A stretch of DNA of 64,000 bases, taken from positions 6,076,001 to 6,140,000 of the forward strand of contig NZ_CP029378.1 of assembly GCF_003268675.1 (NCBI RefSeq). Reading direction: 5' to 3'. The notes beneath the pieces are model-generated. The model was not told the DNA's origin and made no database searches. It was given only the letters and a program-made list of their open reading frames with translations. Source of the stretch: Streptomyces bacillaris. Lineage in GTDB: Bacteria > Actinomycetota > Actinomycetes > Streptomycetales > Streptomycetaceae. A program made the translations under genes and the position numbers. Positions 42,109 through 51,198 of the stretch are shown here, piece after piece (the first letter of the stretch is position 1; each line of letters begins with the position of its first letter).

Positions 42109-43490
42109 GACCATCCCCCCGGGAAACCTGTCGGGTCGCCGATACCGGCGGACTCTGTGTCGGCGCGGAGCTGCCCCGCCAGCTGCCACAGCGCGGGCAG
42201 CTCGGCCCCCGGCGGCACGGGCACCGCGGTCCAGCCGGCCTCCCGGAGCTGCCGCAGCCGCTCCTCGGCCCGCCCCGCAGCCGCCTGGCCGGCCGGGGAG
42301 CTGTCGCCCGTCCAGCGGGCGCTGTCCAGCACGAAGGCGACCCCCGCCCCGGCGCGCTGCCGCATCCGGGCCGCCACCGAGGTCTGCTCCTCGTCGAGAT
42401 CGCCGAAGAACGCGATCAGCAGCCCTTCGTTGCTGCCGCGCAGCACGTCGTGGGCGCGCGAGAGCCCGCCGCCGTCGGAGTGGCCGACGACCGCCAGCGT
42501 GTCGAGCATCAGACCGGCCGAGTCCGCGGACTCCTGGGTCGAGCCCGCGAAGCCGTCGGACCCCTCGCCGGGCACCGCGTTCCCGTCGTCCGTGAGCAGC
42601 CGTACGGCGAAGCCGCGCTCCAGCATGTGCACCAGCGCGGAGGCCGCGCCCGAGACCGCCCACTCGAACGCCGAGTCCGGCCCGGCGCCCGCGTAGGCGA
42701 CCTGCCGGGTGTCGAGCAGCACCGTGCAGCGGGCCCGCTGCGGCTGTTCCTCGCGGCGCACCATCAGCTCGCCGTAGCGCGCGGTGGAGCGCCAGTGGAC
42801 CCGGCGCAGGTCGTCGCCGTGGCGGTAGCCGCGCGGGATGATGTCGTCCTCACCGGCCAGGGCGAGCGAGCGCTGCCGCCCGTCCCCGTACCCCGAGGCC
42901 TCGCCCGCCAGCCGCAGCGGCGGCAGCGGCACCGTACGCGGGACGACGACGAGGGTGTCGTACGCGCTGAAGGAACGGGTCAGCTCGCACATCCCGAACG
43001 GGTCGTTGAGCCGCAGCTGCAACGGGCCCAGCGGGTAGCGGCCGCGCAGGTCGGAACGGACCCGGTAGGACACCTCGCGGCGGCCGCCCGCCTCCACCCG
43101 GTCCAGCACGAATCGGGGCCGGGGCCCCAGCACGTACGGCACCCGGTCCTGGAGCATCAGCAGCCCCGTGGGGAGCCGGGAGACGTTGTCCATCCGCAGG
43201 TGCACCCGGGCCTCCGCGCCCGCGGGCACCCGGGACGGCGAGAGCCGCCGGGTCCCGGTCACCCGGTAGCGGGTGCGGTAGAGCACGACCACGCAGACCA
43301 GGGGCAGCACGGCGAGCAGCAGCCCGACGCGCAGCAGATCGTCCTGGCCCAGGACATAGGCGCAGACGGCGGCGGCCACCCCGGCGGCCAGGAAGGAGCG
43401 CCCCCGGGTGGTGAGCCCGCCCAGGGCCGCGCGCAGCCCGCCCTTGCTGGAGCCGTCCTGTACGGCGCCGGGCTCGCCGGCCGTCATCAC
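42105..43490 (-). CDS. DUF58-domain membrane protein
   Basis: 461 residues. Two adjoining transmembrane helices (about 30-70), then a long cytoplasmic or periplasmic region with the DUF58 signature (R-G-Y-R-H-G-D-D-L-R-R-V-H-W-R-S-T-A-R) near 225-245 and a von Willebrand-like segment containing V-L-L-D-T-R. The start is GTG at 43490, overlapping the MoxR stop codon by 4 nt; the next codon is ATG and could serve instead. Usually partners the MoxR ATPase encoded upstream. Confidence 0.87.
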   Translation of the reverse strand: MMTAGEPGAVQDGSSKGGLRAALGGLTTRGRSFLAAGVAAAVCAYVLGQDDLLRVGLLLAVLPLVCVVVLYRTRYRVTGTRRLSPSRVPAGAEARVHLRMDNVSRLPTGLLMLQDRVPYVLGPRPRFVLDRVEAGGRREVSYRVRSDLRGRYPLGPLQLRLNDPFGMCELTRSFSAYDTLVVVPRTVPLPPLRLAGEASGYGDGRQRSLALAGEDDIIPRGYRHGDDLRRVHWRSTARYGELMVRREEQPQRARCTVLLDTRQVAYAGAGPDSAFEWAVSGAASALVHMLERGFAVRLLTDDGNAVPGEGSDGFAGSTQESADSAGLMLDTLAVVGHSDGGGLSRAHDVLRGSNEGLLIAFFGDLDEEQTSVAARMRQRAGAGVAFVLDSARWTGDSSPAGQAAAGRAEERLRQLREAGWTAVPVPPGAELPALWQLAGQLRADTESAGIGDPTGFPGGWS

Positions 43491-44539
43491 AGCCGCCGGG
43501 TGCCGGGCTGCTGCTGGCCGTAGAGCGGGCGGGCCGCCCCGTTCCCCGTCCGGTCCGGGGGCACGGCGGCGCCGCCCGAGGCCGGGACCGGGGTGCGCTG
43601 AATGATCTCCAGCACCACCTGCTCCGCCGTGCGGCGGTTCAACTGGGCCTGGGCGGTGGGCAGCAGCCGGTGGGCGAGGACGGGCACGGCCAGCGCCTGG
43701 ACGTCGTCCGGCAGGGCGTAGTCGCGGCCGGACAGGGCCGCCGAGGCCTTCGCGGCGCGCAGCAGGTGCAGCGTGGCGCGCGGGGATGCGCCGAGTCTGA
43801 GGTCGGGGTGGTTGCGGGTGGCCGCGACCAGCTCCACCGCGTACCGCCGCACGGCGTCGGCGACATGCACCGTACGGACCGCGTCGATCAGCTTCACGAT
43901 GTCGTGGGCGTGCGCCACTGGCTGGAGGTCGTCCAGCGGGGAGAGACCCCCGTGCACGTCGAGCATCTGCAGCTCGGCCTCCGGGCTGGGGTAGCCGATG
44001 GAGACCCGGGCCATGAAGCGGTCGCGCTGGGCCTCGGGCAGCGGGTAGGTGCCTTCCATCTCCACCGGGTTCTGGGTGGCCACCACCATGAAGGGGTCGG
44101 GCAGCTCGTAGGTGTGCCCGTCGATGGTGACCTGGCGCTCCTCCATCGACTCCAGCAGCGCCGACTGCGTCTTCGGCGAGGCGCGGTTGATCTCGTCGCC
44201 GATCACGATCTGCGCGAAGATCGCGCCGGGCTTGAACTCGAAGTCGCGCCGCTGCTGATCGAAGATCGACACACCGGTGATGTCGGACGGCAGCAGGTCC
44301 GGTGTGAACTGGATGCGGCGCACCGAACAGTCGATGGACCGTGCCAGCGCCTTGGCCAGCATGGTCTTGCCCACCCCGGGGACATCCTCGATGAGGAGAT
44401 GGCCCTCGGCGAGCAGCACGGTCAGCGAGAGCCGTACGACCTCGGGCTTGCCCTCGATCACACCCTCCACCGACCTGCGCACCCGCTCCACCGTGGTCGT
44501 CAGATCAGTGAGGCTCGCTCGATCGTCATAGGTCGTCAC
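43487..44539 (-). CDS. MoxR-family AAA+ ATPase
   Basis: 350 residues. Walker A G-V-G-K-T-M-L near 53, Walker B with I-G-D-E-I-N-R-A near 110-117, sensor 1 in A-T-Q-N-P near 153, and the MoxR-typical E-G-T-Y-P-L-P-E-A-Q-R-D-R-F following it. MoxR proteins act as chaperones with DUF58/VWA partners. GTG at 44539 chosen because GAGGAGG lies 8-9 nt before it. First gene of the operon; the 268-nt gap downstream of position 44539 carries its promoter. Confidence 0.92.
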   Translation of the reverse strand: MTTYDDRASLTDLTTTVERVRRSVEGVIEGKPEVVRLSLTVLLAEGHLLIEDVPGVGKTMLAKALARSIDCSVRRIQFTPDLLPSDITGVSIFDQQRRDFEFKPGAIFAQIVIGDEINRASPKTQSALLESMEERQVTIDGHTYELPDPFMVVATQNPVEMEGTYPLPEAQRDRFMARVSIGYPSPEAELQMLDVHGGLSPLDDLQPVAHAHDIVKLIDAVRTVHVADAVRRYAVELVAATRNHPDLRLGASPRATLHLLRAAKASAALSGRDYALPDDVQALAVPVLAHRLLPTAQAQLNRRTAEQVVLEIIQRTPVPASGGAAVPPDRTGNGAARPLYGQQQPGTRRL

Positions 44540-44680
44540 CCGGCCCTCCTCGGCCCTTTTTGCGCATGGGCCGACGAACGTACCCGCCCGGCCCACCCCG
44601 AAATTCGGACACTCCTCCGGAAGGCCCGGAGGAGGTCACACCCGCATTCTTGTTGCCGTTACCGCTTCGTGTCACTTGCC

Positions 44681-44689
44681 TGTGGATAA
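44681..44689. promoter_or_regulatory. Isolated DnaA-box match TGTGGATAA
   Basis: Exact match to the 9-mer TTATCCACA on the minus strand in the intergenic region 44540-44807. It is a single copy with no other boxes near, so it is not an origin. Confidence 0.3.
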
Positions 44690-44807
44690 GTGGGTGCGAT
44701 TTGTCAGTCTCTGCCGCGTTTTGCGCGGTGGACCGGGGATCGGACCGCGGAAACGAGCGGGGTGGGGCCGGGGTGGGCCGGTGCGGAAGGGGTCGGGGAC
44801 GGGAGGG

Positions 44808-45371
44808 TCAGGAAGCGGGTTCGATCTCGCGGAGCAGGCCGGTGGTCACGTCGAAGACGAAGCCGCGGATGTCGTCGGTGTGCAGGAGGAACGGCGAGGT
44901 CCGCACGCGCTGCATCGACTGGCGCACGTCCTGGTCGGCGTCGGTGTAGGCCTCGACCGCCCAGACCGGCCGCTGGCCGACCTCGCGCTCCAGGTCCTGC
45001 CGGAACTCCTCGGTGATGGACTCCAGACCGCAGCCCGTGTGGTGGATGAGGACGATGCTGCGGGTGCCGAGCGCCCGCTGGCTGATGGTGAGCGAGCGGA
45101 TGACGTCGTCGGTGACGACCCCGCCGGCGTTACGGATGGTGTGGCAGTCGCCGAGTTCGAGACCCAGCGCGGCGTGGAGGTCGAGACGGGCGTCCATGCA
45201 GGCGACGATGGCTACCTGGAGGACCGGCTTGGCGTCCATCCCGGGGTCGCGGAAGCCCTTGGCGTACCGGGAGTTCGCCTCGACCAGCTGATCGGTGACC
45301 TGGCCCCCCTCGCGGACCGCCGTGGCGGTGGGCGTCACGGACGGGGCGGGGGAGTGAGCTGAAGTCGACAT
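44808..45371 (-). CDS. Beta-type carbonic anhydrase
   Basis: 187 residues. Zinc ligands and the dyad of the beta class are present: C-M-D-A-R (Cys with Asp-Arg) near residue 58 and H-H-T-G-C-G near 112. Interconverts CO2 and bicarbonate. It belongs to the short carbonic-anhydrase-like subgroup found in actinobacteria. The ATG at 45371 is 7 nt after TAACGT (45379-45384) with no RBS, so probably leaderless. Divergent from rsmH across 438 nt. Confidence 0.9.
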   Translation of the reverse strand: MSTSAHSPAPSVTPTATAVREGGQVTDQLVEANSRYAKGFRDPGMDAKPVLQVAIVACMDARLDLHAALGLELGDCHTIRNAGGVVTDDVIRSLTISQRALGTRSIVLIHHTGCGLESITEEFRQDLEREVGQRPVWAVEAYTDADQDVRQSMQRVRTSPFLLHTDDIRGFVFDVTTGLLREIEPAS

Positions 45372-45533
45372 GGCTACGACGTTAGCCTTCCCACCTGCCC
45401 CGGGCGGGCTGTGAGAGCGGACAAAGAACGTCAACGCGGCTTGTTGTGAGCTAACCCACAAGCACCAGGAAACGCGCCCACCCGGGTGATGTCGCCGCTT
45501 CCGGACGGGTGGCGCGACGCGCTGCCCGGTTCG

Positions 45534-45562
45534 TTGATCGCGAATCGAACCAATGGCAGGGT
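45534..45562 (+). promoter_or_regulatory. Putative promoter in the 438-nt region before rsmH
   Basis: TTGATC and CAGGGT are separated by 17 nt, resembling an SigA/HrdB promoter about 250 nt before rsmH. The gap 45372-45809 also holds the carbonic anhydrase promoter and a partial inverted repeat near 45439-45464. No mraZ gene and no MraZ-type repeat cluster was found. Confidence 0.35.
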
Positions 45563-45809
45563 GGACTAAAGTAACGCGAAGTCACCACCTCGAACGTAGT
45601 AACAACCCGTCACACCCCCACCTCGCACACCCTGCACCTCCTGCATATTCCGTTTTTCCCCCGTGATGTGCGGCGTACGTGCGGCCCGGCCCTCTCCCGC
45701 TCCCGGTCGGCCGACGCCCCTTCCCCGGCGCCGGCGGACCTCCCCTTCGGAGCGGGCGGGGACCAGGACGTACGTACCGGCCGCGCGGGACAGAGCCTGA
45801 GAGGGCGCA

Positions 45810-46775
45810 TTGAGCCAGACCCGACACGTCCCGGTGATGCTCCAGCGGTGCCTGGACCTGTTGGCCCCGGCTCTGCGGGACCAGGCCCACCCGGAGCCCG
45901 TGGTCGTCGACTGCACCCTCGGCCTCGGCGGCCACAGCGAGGCCCTGCTGGAGGCCTTCCCCACCGCCCGGCTGATCGCCCTGGACCGGGACAAGGAGGC
46001 GCTGCGGCTCTCCGGCGAGCGGCTCGCCCCGTACGGCGACCGCGCCACCCTCGTCCACGCCGTCTACGACGAACTCCCCGACGTCCTCGCCCGGCTCGGC
46101 GTCCCCAAGGTGCAGGGCGTCCTCTTCGACCTCGGCGTTTCCTCCATGCAGCTCGACGAGGCCGACCGCGGCTTCGCGTACGCCCAGGACGCCCCGCTCG
46201 ACATGCGCATGGACCAGACCACCGGCATCGGCGCGGCCGAGGTGCTCAACACCTACCCGCCGGGCGAACTGGTGCGGATCCTGCGCGCGTACGGGGAGGA
46301 GAAGCAGGCCAAGCGGATCGTCTCCGCCGTCGTGCGCGAGCGCGAGAAGGAGCCGTTCAGCAACAGCGCCCGGCTCGTCGAGCTGATCCGCGACGCCCTG
46401 CCGCAGGCCGCCAAGCGCACCGGCGGCAACCCGGCCAAGCGGACCTTCCAGGCCCTGCGCATCGAGGTCAACGGCGAGCTGAGCGTCCTTGAGCGGGCCA
46501 TTCCGGCGGCCGTGGAGAGCCTCGCCGTCGGCGGCCGGATCGCCGTGCTCTCGTACCACTCGCTGGAGGACCGGCTGGTGAAGCAGGTCTTCGCGGCCGG
46601 TGCCGCCAACACCGCGCCCCCCGGCCTGCCCGTCGTCCCCGAGCGCTACCAGCCCCGCCTGAAGCTCCTCACCCGGGGCGCCGAGCTGCCCACCGAGAAG
46701 GAGGTCGCCGAGAACCGGCGCGCCGCCCCCGCCCGGCTGCGCGGCGCCCAGCGCATCCGGGAGGACGAGCGATGA
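45810..46775 (+). CDS. rsmH: 16S rRNA (cytosine-1402-N4)-methyltransferase
   Basis: 321 residues. Starts with TTG at 45810 after GAGAGGG; the product begins R-H-V-P-V-M-L-Q, the conserved N-terminus. The SAM motif reads D-C-T-L-G-L-G-G-H-S near residue 32, and S-Y-H-S-L-E-D-R near 250 is characteristic of RsmH/MraW. First gene of the dcw cluster; no mraZ precedes it, as usual in Streptomyces. Confidence 0.95.
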   Translation: MSQTRHVPVMLQRCLDLLAPALRDQAHPEPVVVDCTLGLGGHSEALLEAFPTARLIALDRDKEALRLSGERLAPYGDRATLVHAVYDELPDVLARLGVPKVQGVLFDLGVSSMQLDEADRGFAYAQDAPLDMRMDQTTGIGAAEVLNTYPPGELVRILRAYGEEKQAKRIVSAVVREREKEPFSNSARLVELIRDALPQAAKRTGGNPAKRTFQALRIEVNGELSVLERAIPAAVESLAVGGRIAVLSYHSLEDRLVKQVFAAGAANTAPPGLPVVPERYQPRLKLLTRGAELPTEKEVAENRRAAPARLRGAQRIREDER

Positions 46776-46798
46776 GCACCTCGGGGGGCGCGCGGTGA
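46772..46798 (+). CDS. Eight-codon mini-ORF overlapping both rsmH and ftsL
   Basis: ATG at 46772 overlaps the rsmH TGA as ATGA; the frame encodes M-S-T-S-G-G-A-R and its TGA overlaps the ftsL GTG as GTGA. The layout would let ribosomes finish rsmH, restart and finish again at ftsL, so it may be a coupling device rather than a gene with a functional product. Only the overlap geometry supports it. Confidence 0.4.
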   Translation: MSTSGGAR

Positions 46799-47448
46799 GC
46801 AGGCCGACCGCACCGGTGAAAGGGCGGGCCGGACGGCTCGCCCGGATGCTGCCGTCCACGGGACCCAGCAGCGCGGCCCGCACCCCCTTCGTCCTCCTGG
46901 TCGTGCTCCTGCTGGGCGGCGGGCTCATCACGTTGCTCCTGCTGAACTCGGCGCTCAACGAAGGGTCGTTCAGGCTCAGCAAGCTCAAGCGGGAGACCAC
47001 CGAGCTGACCGACGAGCAGCAGGCCCTTCAGCGCGACGTCGACAGCTACTCCCAGCCCGGCGCCCTGGAGCGCCGCGCCCGGGAGCTGGGCATGGTCCCC
47101 GGCGGCAGCCCCGCCTTCCTCAACCCGGACGGCACGGTCCGCGGGGTCCCCACGACGGCCACCGCCCCGCCCCCGTCGCCCAGCCCCAGCCCGAGTGCCG
47201 ATGCCGCCGCCGATCCCAGTGCCGCCCCGAGCGCCGGAGCGAGCCCCGGCGCGACGCCCGCAGGCGGCGCGCAGGCCGACGCGGCGGCCGACGGCGCACC
47301 CCCGGCCGCTCCGGGCGCCTCCCCGGACGCCGACGCCACCCCCACACCGGGAGCGCCCCCGGAGCCCCAGGCCCAGAGCGCCCCGGCCCCCGCCACGGAG
47401 AACCCCCCGGCGACCCCGACCCCGCCCCCGACCACCCCCGGCAGGTGA
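46795..47448 (+). CDS. ftsL: Cell division protein FtsL
   Basis: 217 residues. A short cytoplasmic basic segment, one transmembrane helix (about 33-53) and a leucine-rich coiled coil to about residue 100 make the classical FtsL part. About 110 further residues are a Pro/Ala/Ser/Asp-rich linker that is disordered. FtsL with DivIC activates FtsW-FtsI. GTG start with GGGGGG upstream. It overlaps the mini-ORF and ends 4 nt before ftsI. Confidence 0.87.
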   Translation: MSRPTAPVKGRAGRLARMLPSTGPSSAARTPFVLLVVLLLGGGLITLLLLNSALNEGSFRLSKLKRETTELTDEQQALQRDVDSYSQPGALERRARELGMVPGGSPAFLNPDGTVRGVPTTATAPPPSPSPSPSADAAADPSAAPSAGASPGATPAGGAQADAAADGAPPAAPGASPDADATPTPGAPPEPQAQSAPAPATENPPATPTPPPTTPGR

Positions 47449-47452
47449 CGCA

Positions 47453-49435
47453 GTGCCGCCCAAGGAACCGCCGCGCCGCCGCGTACCCGGCCCGGCGCGC
47501 CCCCGTAACGGGGCCAACGGCCGCTCCGGCGCACGCCCCCCGGCCCGCCGCCCCCGCCCCGCCCCCGGCCGCACCACCGCACGCGGGCGCGCGCCCCGCA
47601 CCCTGCGCCTGGGCAGCGCGCGCCCCAGGCTCCGGCTCGTCAGCCTCGGGCTCACGCTGGTCATGCTGCTCTTCGTGGCCCGGCTCCTCCAGGTCCAGGC
47701 CGTCGACGCCACCGCGTACGCCGCCAAGGCCGAGAAGAACCGCTACCTGGAGTACACGGTCGCCGCCGAGCGCGGGGAGATCACCGACCGCAAGGGCGTC
47801 GCCCTGGCCACCAGCGTCGACGCGCACAACATCACGGCCGACCCCAAGCTGTTCACGCCCGAGGAGAGCAAGGCTCCCGACGCGCCCCAGCAGGCCGCCG
47901 CCCTGCTCGCGCCGATCCTCGGCAAGGACGTCGACGAGATCGTCAAGAAGCTCTCCACCCCCAAGAGCCGCTACACCGTGCTCGCCTACCGGCAGACGCC
48001 CCAGGTCTGGAAGCAGATCAAGGACCTCAAGGCCGTCCTCGCGGAGAAGGCCCTGAAGGACGAGCGCGACGGCGGCACCGGCGCCAACGTCCTGGCCGGG
48101 GTCCTCCAGGAGCCGACCACCAAGCGGGTCTACCCCAACGGGGACCTCGCCGCCGGGATACTGGGATTCGTCAGCGCCGACGGCAAGGGCGGCGGCGGAC
48201 TCGAATCACAGCTCGACCAGCAGCTCGCGGGCGAGGACGGCAAGATCCGCTACGCCCAGTCCGGCGGCCGCCGCGTCCCCACCGCCGGAGGCAGCGAGAT
48301 CCCGGCCGTGCCCGGCTCCGACATCGAGCTGACCATCGACCGCGACATCCAGTGGGCCGCCCAGAAGGCCATCAGCGACCAGGTCGCCAAGTCCAAGGCC
48401 GACCGCGGTTACGTGATCGTCCAGAACACCCGTACCGGCGAGCTGCTGGCCATGGCCAACGCGCCCGGCTACGACCCCAACGACCTCTCCCAGGCCACCT
48501 CCGCCTCGCTCGGCAACGCGGCCCTCCAGGACGTGTACGAGCCCGGCTCCACCAGCAAGGTCATGTCGATCGCCGCCGTGCTGGAGGAGGGGGTCGCCAC
48601 GCCCGGCACCCATGTCACCGTCCCCAACCGGCTGCCCCGGGGTGACCGGCTCTTCAAGGACGACGTCGACCACCCCACCTGGTACCTCACGCTCAACGGG
48701 GTGCTCGCCAAGTCCAGCAACATCGGCACCATCCTGGCAACCGGTCAGCTCGGCAAGACCCAGGCCGAGTCCAACCAGGTGCTCTACGACTACCTGCGGA
48801 AGTTCGGCCTCGGCAAGAAGACCGGCCTCGGCTACCCCGGCGAGTCGCCCGGCCTCCTCGCACCCCCCAAGGACTGGTCGACCTCGCAGCAGTACACGAT
48901 CCCCTTCGGCCAGGGGCTCTCCATCAACGCCGTCCAGGCCGCCTCCGTCTACTCCACGGTGGCCAACGGCGGGGTCCGCATCGCCCCCACCCTCGTCCGC
49001 GGCACCAAGGGCGCCGACGGCCGCTACACCCCCGCCGACGCGCCCGAGGAGACCCGGGTGGTCAGCGAGAAGACCGCCAAGACCCTGGCGGCCATGCTGG
49101 AGTCCGTCGTCGACGACCAGGAGGGCACCGGCACCAAGGCCGCCATCCCCGGTTACCGGGTGGCGGGCAAGACCGGCACCGCCAACCGGGTCGACCCGGT
49201 CCGCGGCGTCTACAAGGGCTACACCGCATCCTTCGCCGGGTTCGCCCCGGCCGACGACCCGCAGATCACCGTCTACTGCGCGATCCAGAACCCCACCAAG
49301 GGAAGCTACTTCGGCGGCCAGATCTGCGGCCCGATCTACAAGCAGGTCATGGAGTTCGCGCTCAAGACGCTCCAGGTCCCACCGTCCGGCAGCAAGCCGC
49401 CCCGGCTGCCGGTGTCCTTCAAACCCGGCGAGTGA
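47453..49435 (+). CDS. ftsI: Penicillin-binding protein 2/FtsI, division transpeptidase
   Basis: 660 residues. After a basic Pro/Arg-rich cytoplasmic arm of about 60 residues come one transmembrane helix (about 65-85), a pedestal domain beginning R-G-E-I-T-D-R-K-G, and a transpeptidase domain with active-site S-T-S-K near 366, S-S-N near 420 and K-T-G-T near 572. It makes septal peptidoglycan cross-links. GTG at 47453; a longer in-frame frame exists upstream inside ftsL, but the AGGTGA before 47453 and the position 4 nt after ftsL favour this start. Confidence 0.93.
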   Translation: MPPKEPPRRRVPGPARPRNGANGRSGARPPARRPRPAPGRTTARGRAPRTLRLGSARPRLRLVSLGLTLVMLLFVARLLQVQAVDATAYAAKAEKNRYLEYTVAAERGEITDRKGVALATSVDAHNITADPKLFTPEESKAPDAPQQAAALLAPILGKDVDEIVKKLSTPKSRYTVLAYRQTPQVWKQIKDLKAVLAEKALKDERDGGTGANVLAGVLQEPTTKRVYPNGDLAAGILGFVSADGKGGGGLESQLDQQLAGEDGKIRYAQSGGRRVPTAGGSEIPAVPGSDIELTIDRDIQWAAQKAISDQVAKSKADRGYVIVQNTRTGELLAMANAPGYDPNDLSQATSASLGNAALQDVYEPGSTSKVMSIAAVLEEGVATPGTHVTVPNRLPRGDRLFKDDVDHPTWYLTLNGVLAKSSNIGTILATGQLGKTQAESNQVLYDYLRKFGLGKKTGLGYPGESPGLLAPPKDWSTSQQYTIPFGQGLSINAVQAASVYSTVANGGVRIAPTLVRGTKGADGRYTPADAPEETRVVSEKTAKTLAAMLESVVDDQEGTGTKAAIPGYRVAGKTGTANRVDPVRGVYKGYTASFAGFAPADDPQITVYCAIQNPTKGSYFGGQICGPIYKQVMEFALKTLQVPPSGSKPPRLPVSFKPGE

Positions 49436-49622
49436 ACACGGGGATGCGCGAGCATCTCCCCAAAGGGAACCCTCAGTGACAACCATCACCCCCGATCCCG
49501 GGAACCGGAACGAGAACTTCCCGGGACCCGGTGCCTCGCTTCGCGAGAGCCCGTACCGGCCCGGTACGCTCACCGCCGTGCCCCACGCTGATCAGTCCCA
49601 AACCTCTCAGAAGGACGCGCCT

Positions 49623-51194
49623 GTGACCTACCCGGGAGCGCCCCGACCGGACCGGCTCCGGCCCACCCCCCTCGGCGAGCTGGCCGACCGGCTCGGCGTC
49701 GAAGCGGCCGGACCCGGTGAGGTCACCGGCATCACCCACGACTCGCGGGCCGTGCGACCCGGCGACGTCTACGCGGCCCTGCCCGGCGCCCGGTTCCACG
49801 GCGCCGACTTCGCCGCCCAGGCCGCCGGCCTCGGCGCCGCCGCCGTCCTCACCGACCCGGCCGGCGCCGACCGCGCCGCCGCCACCGGCCTGCCGGTCCT
49901 GGTCACCGAGGACCCGCGCGCCGTCATGGGCGAGCTGGCCGCCGACATCTACGGGCGGCCCGGCATCGGCCTCCTCCAGATCGGCATCACCGGAACCTCC
50001 GGCAAGACCACCACCGCGTACCTCGTCGAGGGCGGCCTGCGCGCCGCCGGACGCCCCACCGGGCTCATCGGCACCGTCGAGATGCGCATCGGTGACGAGC
50101 GCATCAAGTCCGAGCGCACCACCCCCGAGGCCACCGACCTCCAGGCCCTCTTCGCCGTCATGCGCGAACGCGGCGTCGAGGCCGTCGCCATGGAGGTCTC
50201 CAGCCACGCCCTCGTGCTCGGCCGGGTCGACGGCTGTGTCTTCGACGTCGCCGTCTTCAACAACCTCAGCCCGGAGCACATGGAGTTCCACTCCGGCATG
50301 GAGGACTACTTCCAGGCCAAGGCCCAGCTCTTCACCCCCGAGCGCAGCCACCGCGGCGTGGTCAACTTCGACGACGAGTACGGCCGCAGGCTCATCACCG
50401 AGTCCGGCGTCCCCGTCACCACCTTCTCCGCCGAGGGCCACCCGGACGCCGACTGGCACGCCGAGGACGTCAAGGTCGGCCCCCAGGACAGCACCTTCAC
50501 CGTCGTCGGCCCCCAGGGCGAGCGGATCACCGCCTGCGCCCCGCTGCCCGGCCCGTTCAACGTCGCCAACACCCTCGCCGCGATCGTCACCCTGGCCGTC
50601 GCGGGCGTCGACCCGCAGACCGCCGCCGACGGCATCGCCGCCGTCCCCGGCGTCCCGGGTCGGCTGGAGCGGGTGGACGCCGGACAGCCCTACCTCGCCG
50701 TCGTCGACTACGCCCACAAGACCGACGCCGTCGAATCCGTCCTGCGCTCCCTGCGCAAGGTCACCGAGGGCCGGGTGCACATCGTCCTCGGCTGCGGCGG
50801 CGACCGCGACACCACCAAACGCGGCCCGATGGGCGCCGCCGCCGCCCGCCTCGCCGACACCGCCGTCCTGACCTCCGACAACCCCCGCTCCGAGGACCCC
50901 CTCGCGATCCTCGCCGCGATGCTCTCCGGCGCCGCCGAGGTCCCCGTCCACGAGCGCGGCGACGTCCTGGTCGACGCCGACCGCGCCGCGGCCATCGCCG
51001 CCGCCGTGGCCCGCGCCGAACCGGGCGACACCGTCCTCGTCGCCGGCAAGGGCCACGAGCAGGGCCAGGACATCCACGGGGTCGTACGCCCCTTCGACGA
51101 CCGCAAGGTCCTGCACGACGCCATCGAGCGGTCCCGGGGGCGCACCGGCGCACCGGACCGCGCCCCTCACCACGAGAACAACAGTCAGGGATGA
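49623..51194 (+). CDS. murE: UDP-N-acetylmuramoyl-L-alanyl-D-glutamate--diaminopimelate ligase
   Basis: 523 residues from the GTG at 49623, chosen for AGAAGGA 8 nt upstream. G-T-S-G-K-T-T-T near 122 is the Mur ligase P-loop, and D-N-P-R-S-E near 417 is the diaminopimelate-recognition motif; Streptomyces uses LL-diaminopimelate. Two other in-frame GTG starts, 49579 (7 nt after a TACGCT hexamer) and 49476 (just after GGGAA), would add 15 or 49 residues and could allow an internal promoter. A small bulged hairpin lies at 49440-49461 after ftsI. Confidence 0.92.
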   Translation: MTYPGAPRPDRLRPTPLGELADRLGVEAAGPGEVTGITHDSRAVRPGDVYAALPGARFHGADFAAQAAGLGAAAVLTDPAGADRAAATGLPVLVTEDPRAVMGELAADIYGRPGIGLLQIGITGTSGKTTTAYLVEGGLRAAGRPTGLIGTVEMRIGDERIKSERTTPEATDLQALFAVMRERGVEAVAMEVSSHALVLGRVDGCVFDVAVFNNLSPEHMEFHSGMEDYFQAKAQLFTPERSHRGVVNFDDEYGRRLITESGVPVTTFSAEGHPDADWHAEDVKVGPQDSTFTVVGPQGERITACAPLPGPFNVANTLAAIVTLAVAGVDPQTAADGIAAVPGVPGRLERVDAGQPYLAVVDYAHKTDAVESVLRSLRKVTEGRVHIVLGCGGDRDTTKRGPMGAAAARLADTAVLTSDNPRSEDPLAILAAMLSGAAEVPVHERGDVLVDADRAAAIAAAVARAEPGDTVLVAGKGHEQGQDIHGVVRPFDDRKVLHDAIERSRGRTGAPDRAPHHENNSQG

Positions 51195-51198
51195 CCAA

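Noticed and set aside
46795..47448. Possible programmed frameshift between ftsL and ftsI because a long ftsI-frame open frame starts inside ftsL
   Set aside because: The ftsI frame is open in ftsL only because of the low-complexity Pro/Arg-coding DNA; no slippery site was seen and a GTG with AGGTGA is present at 47453.
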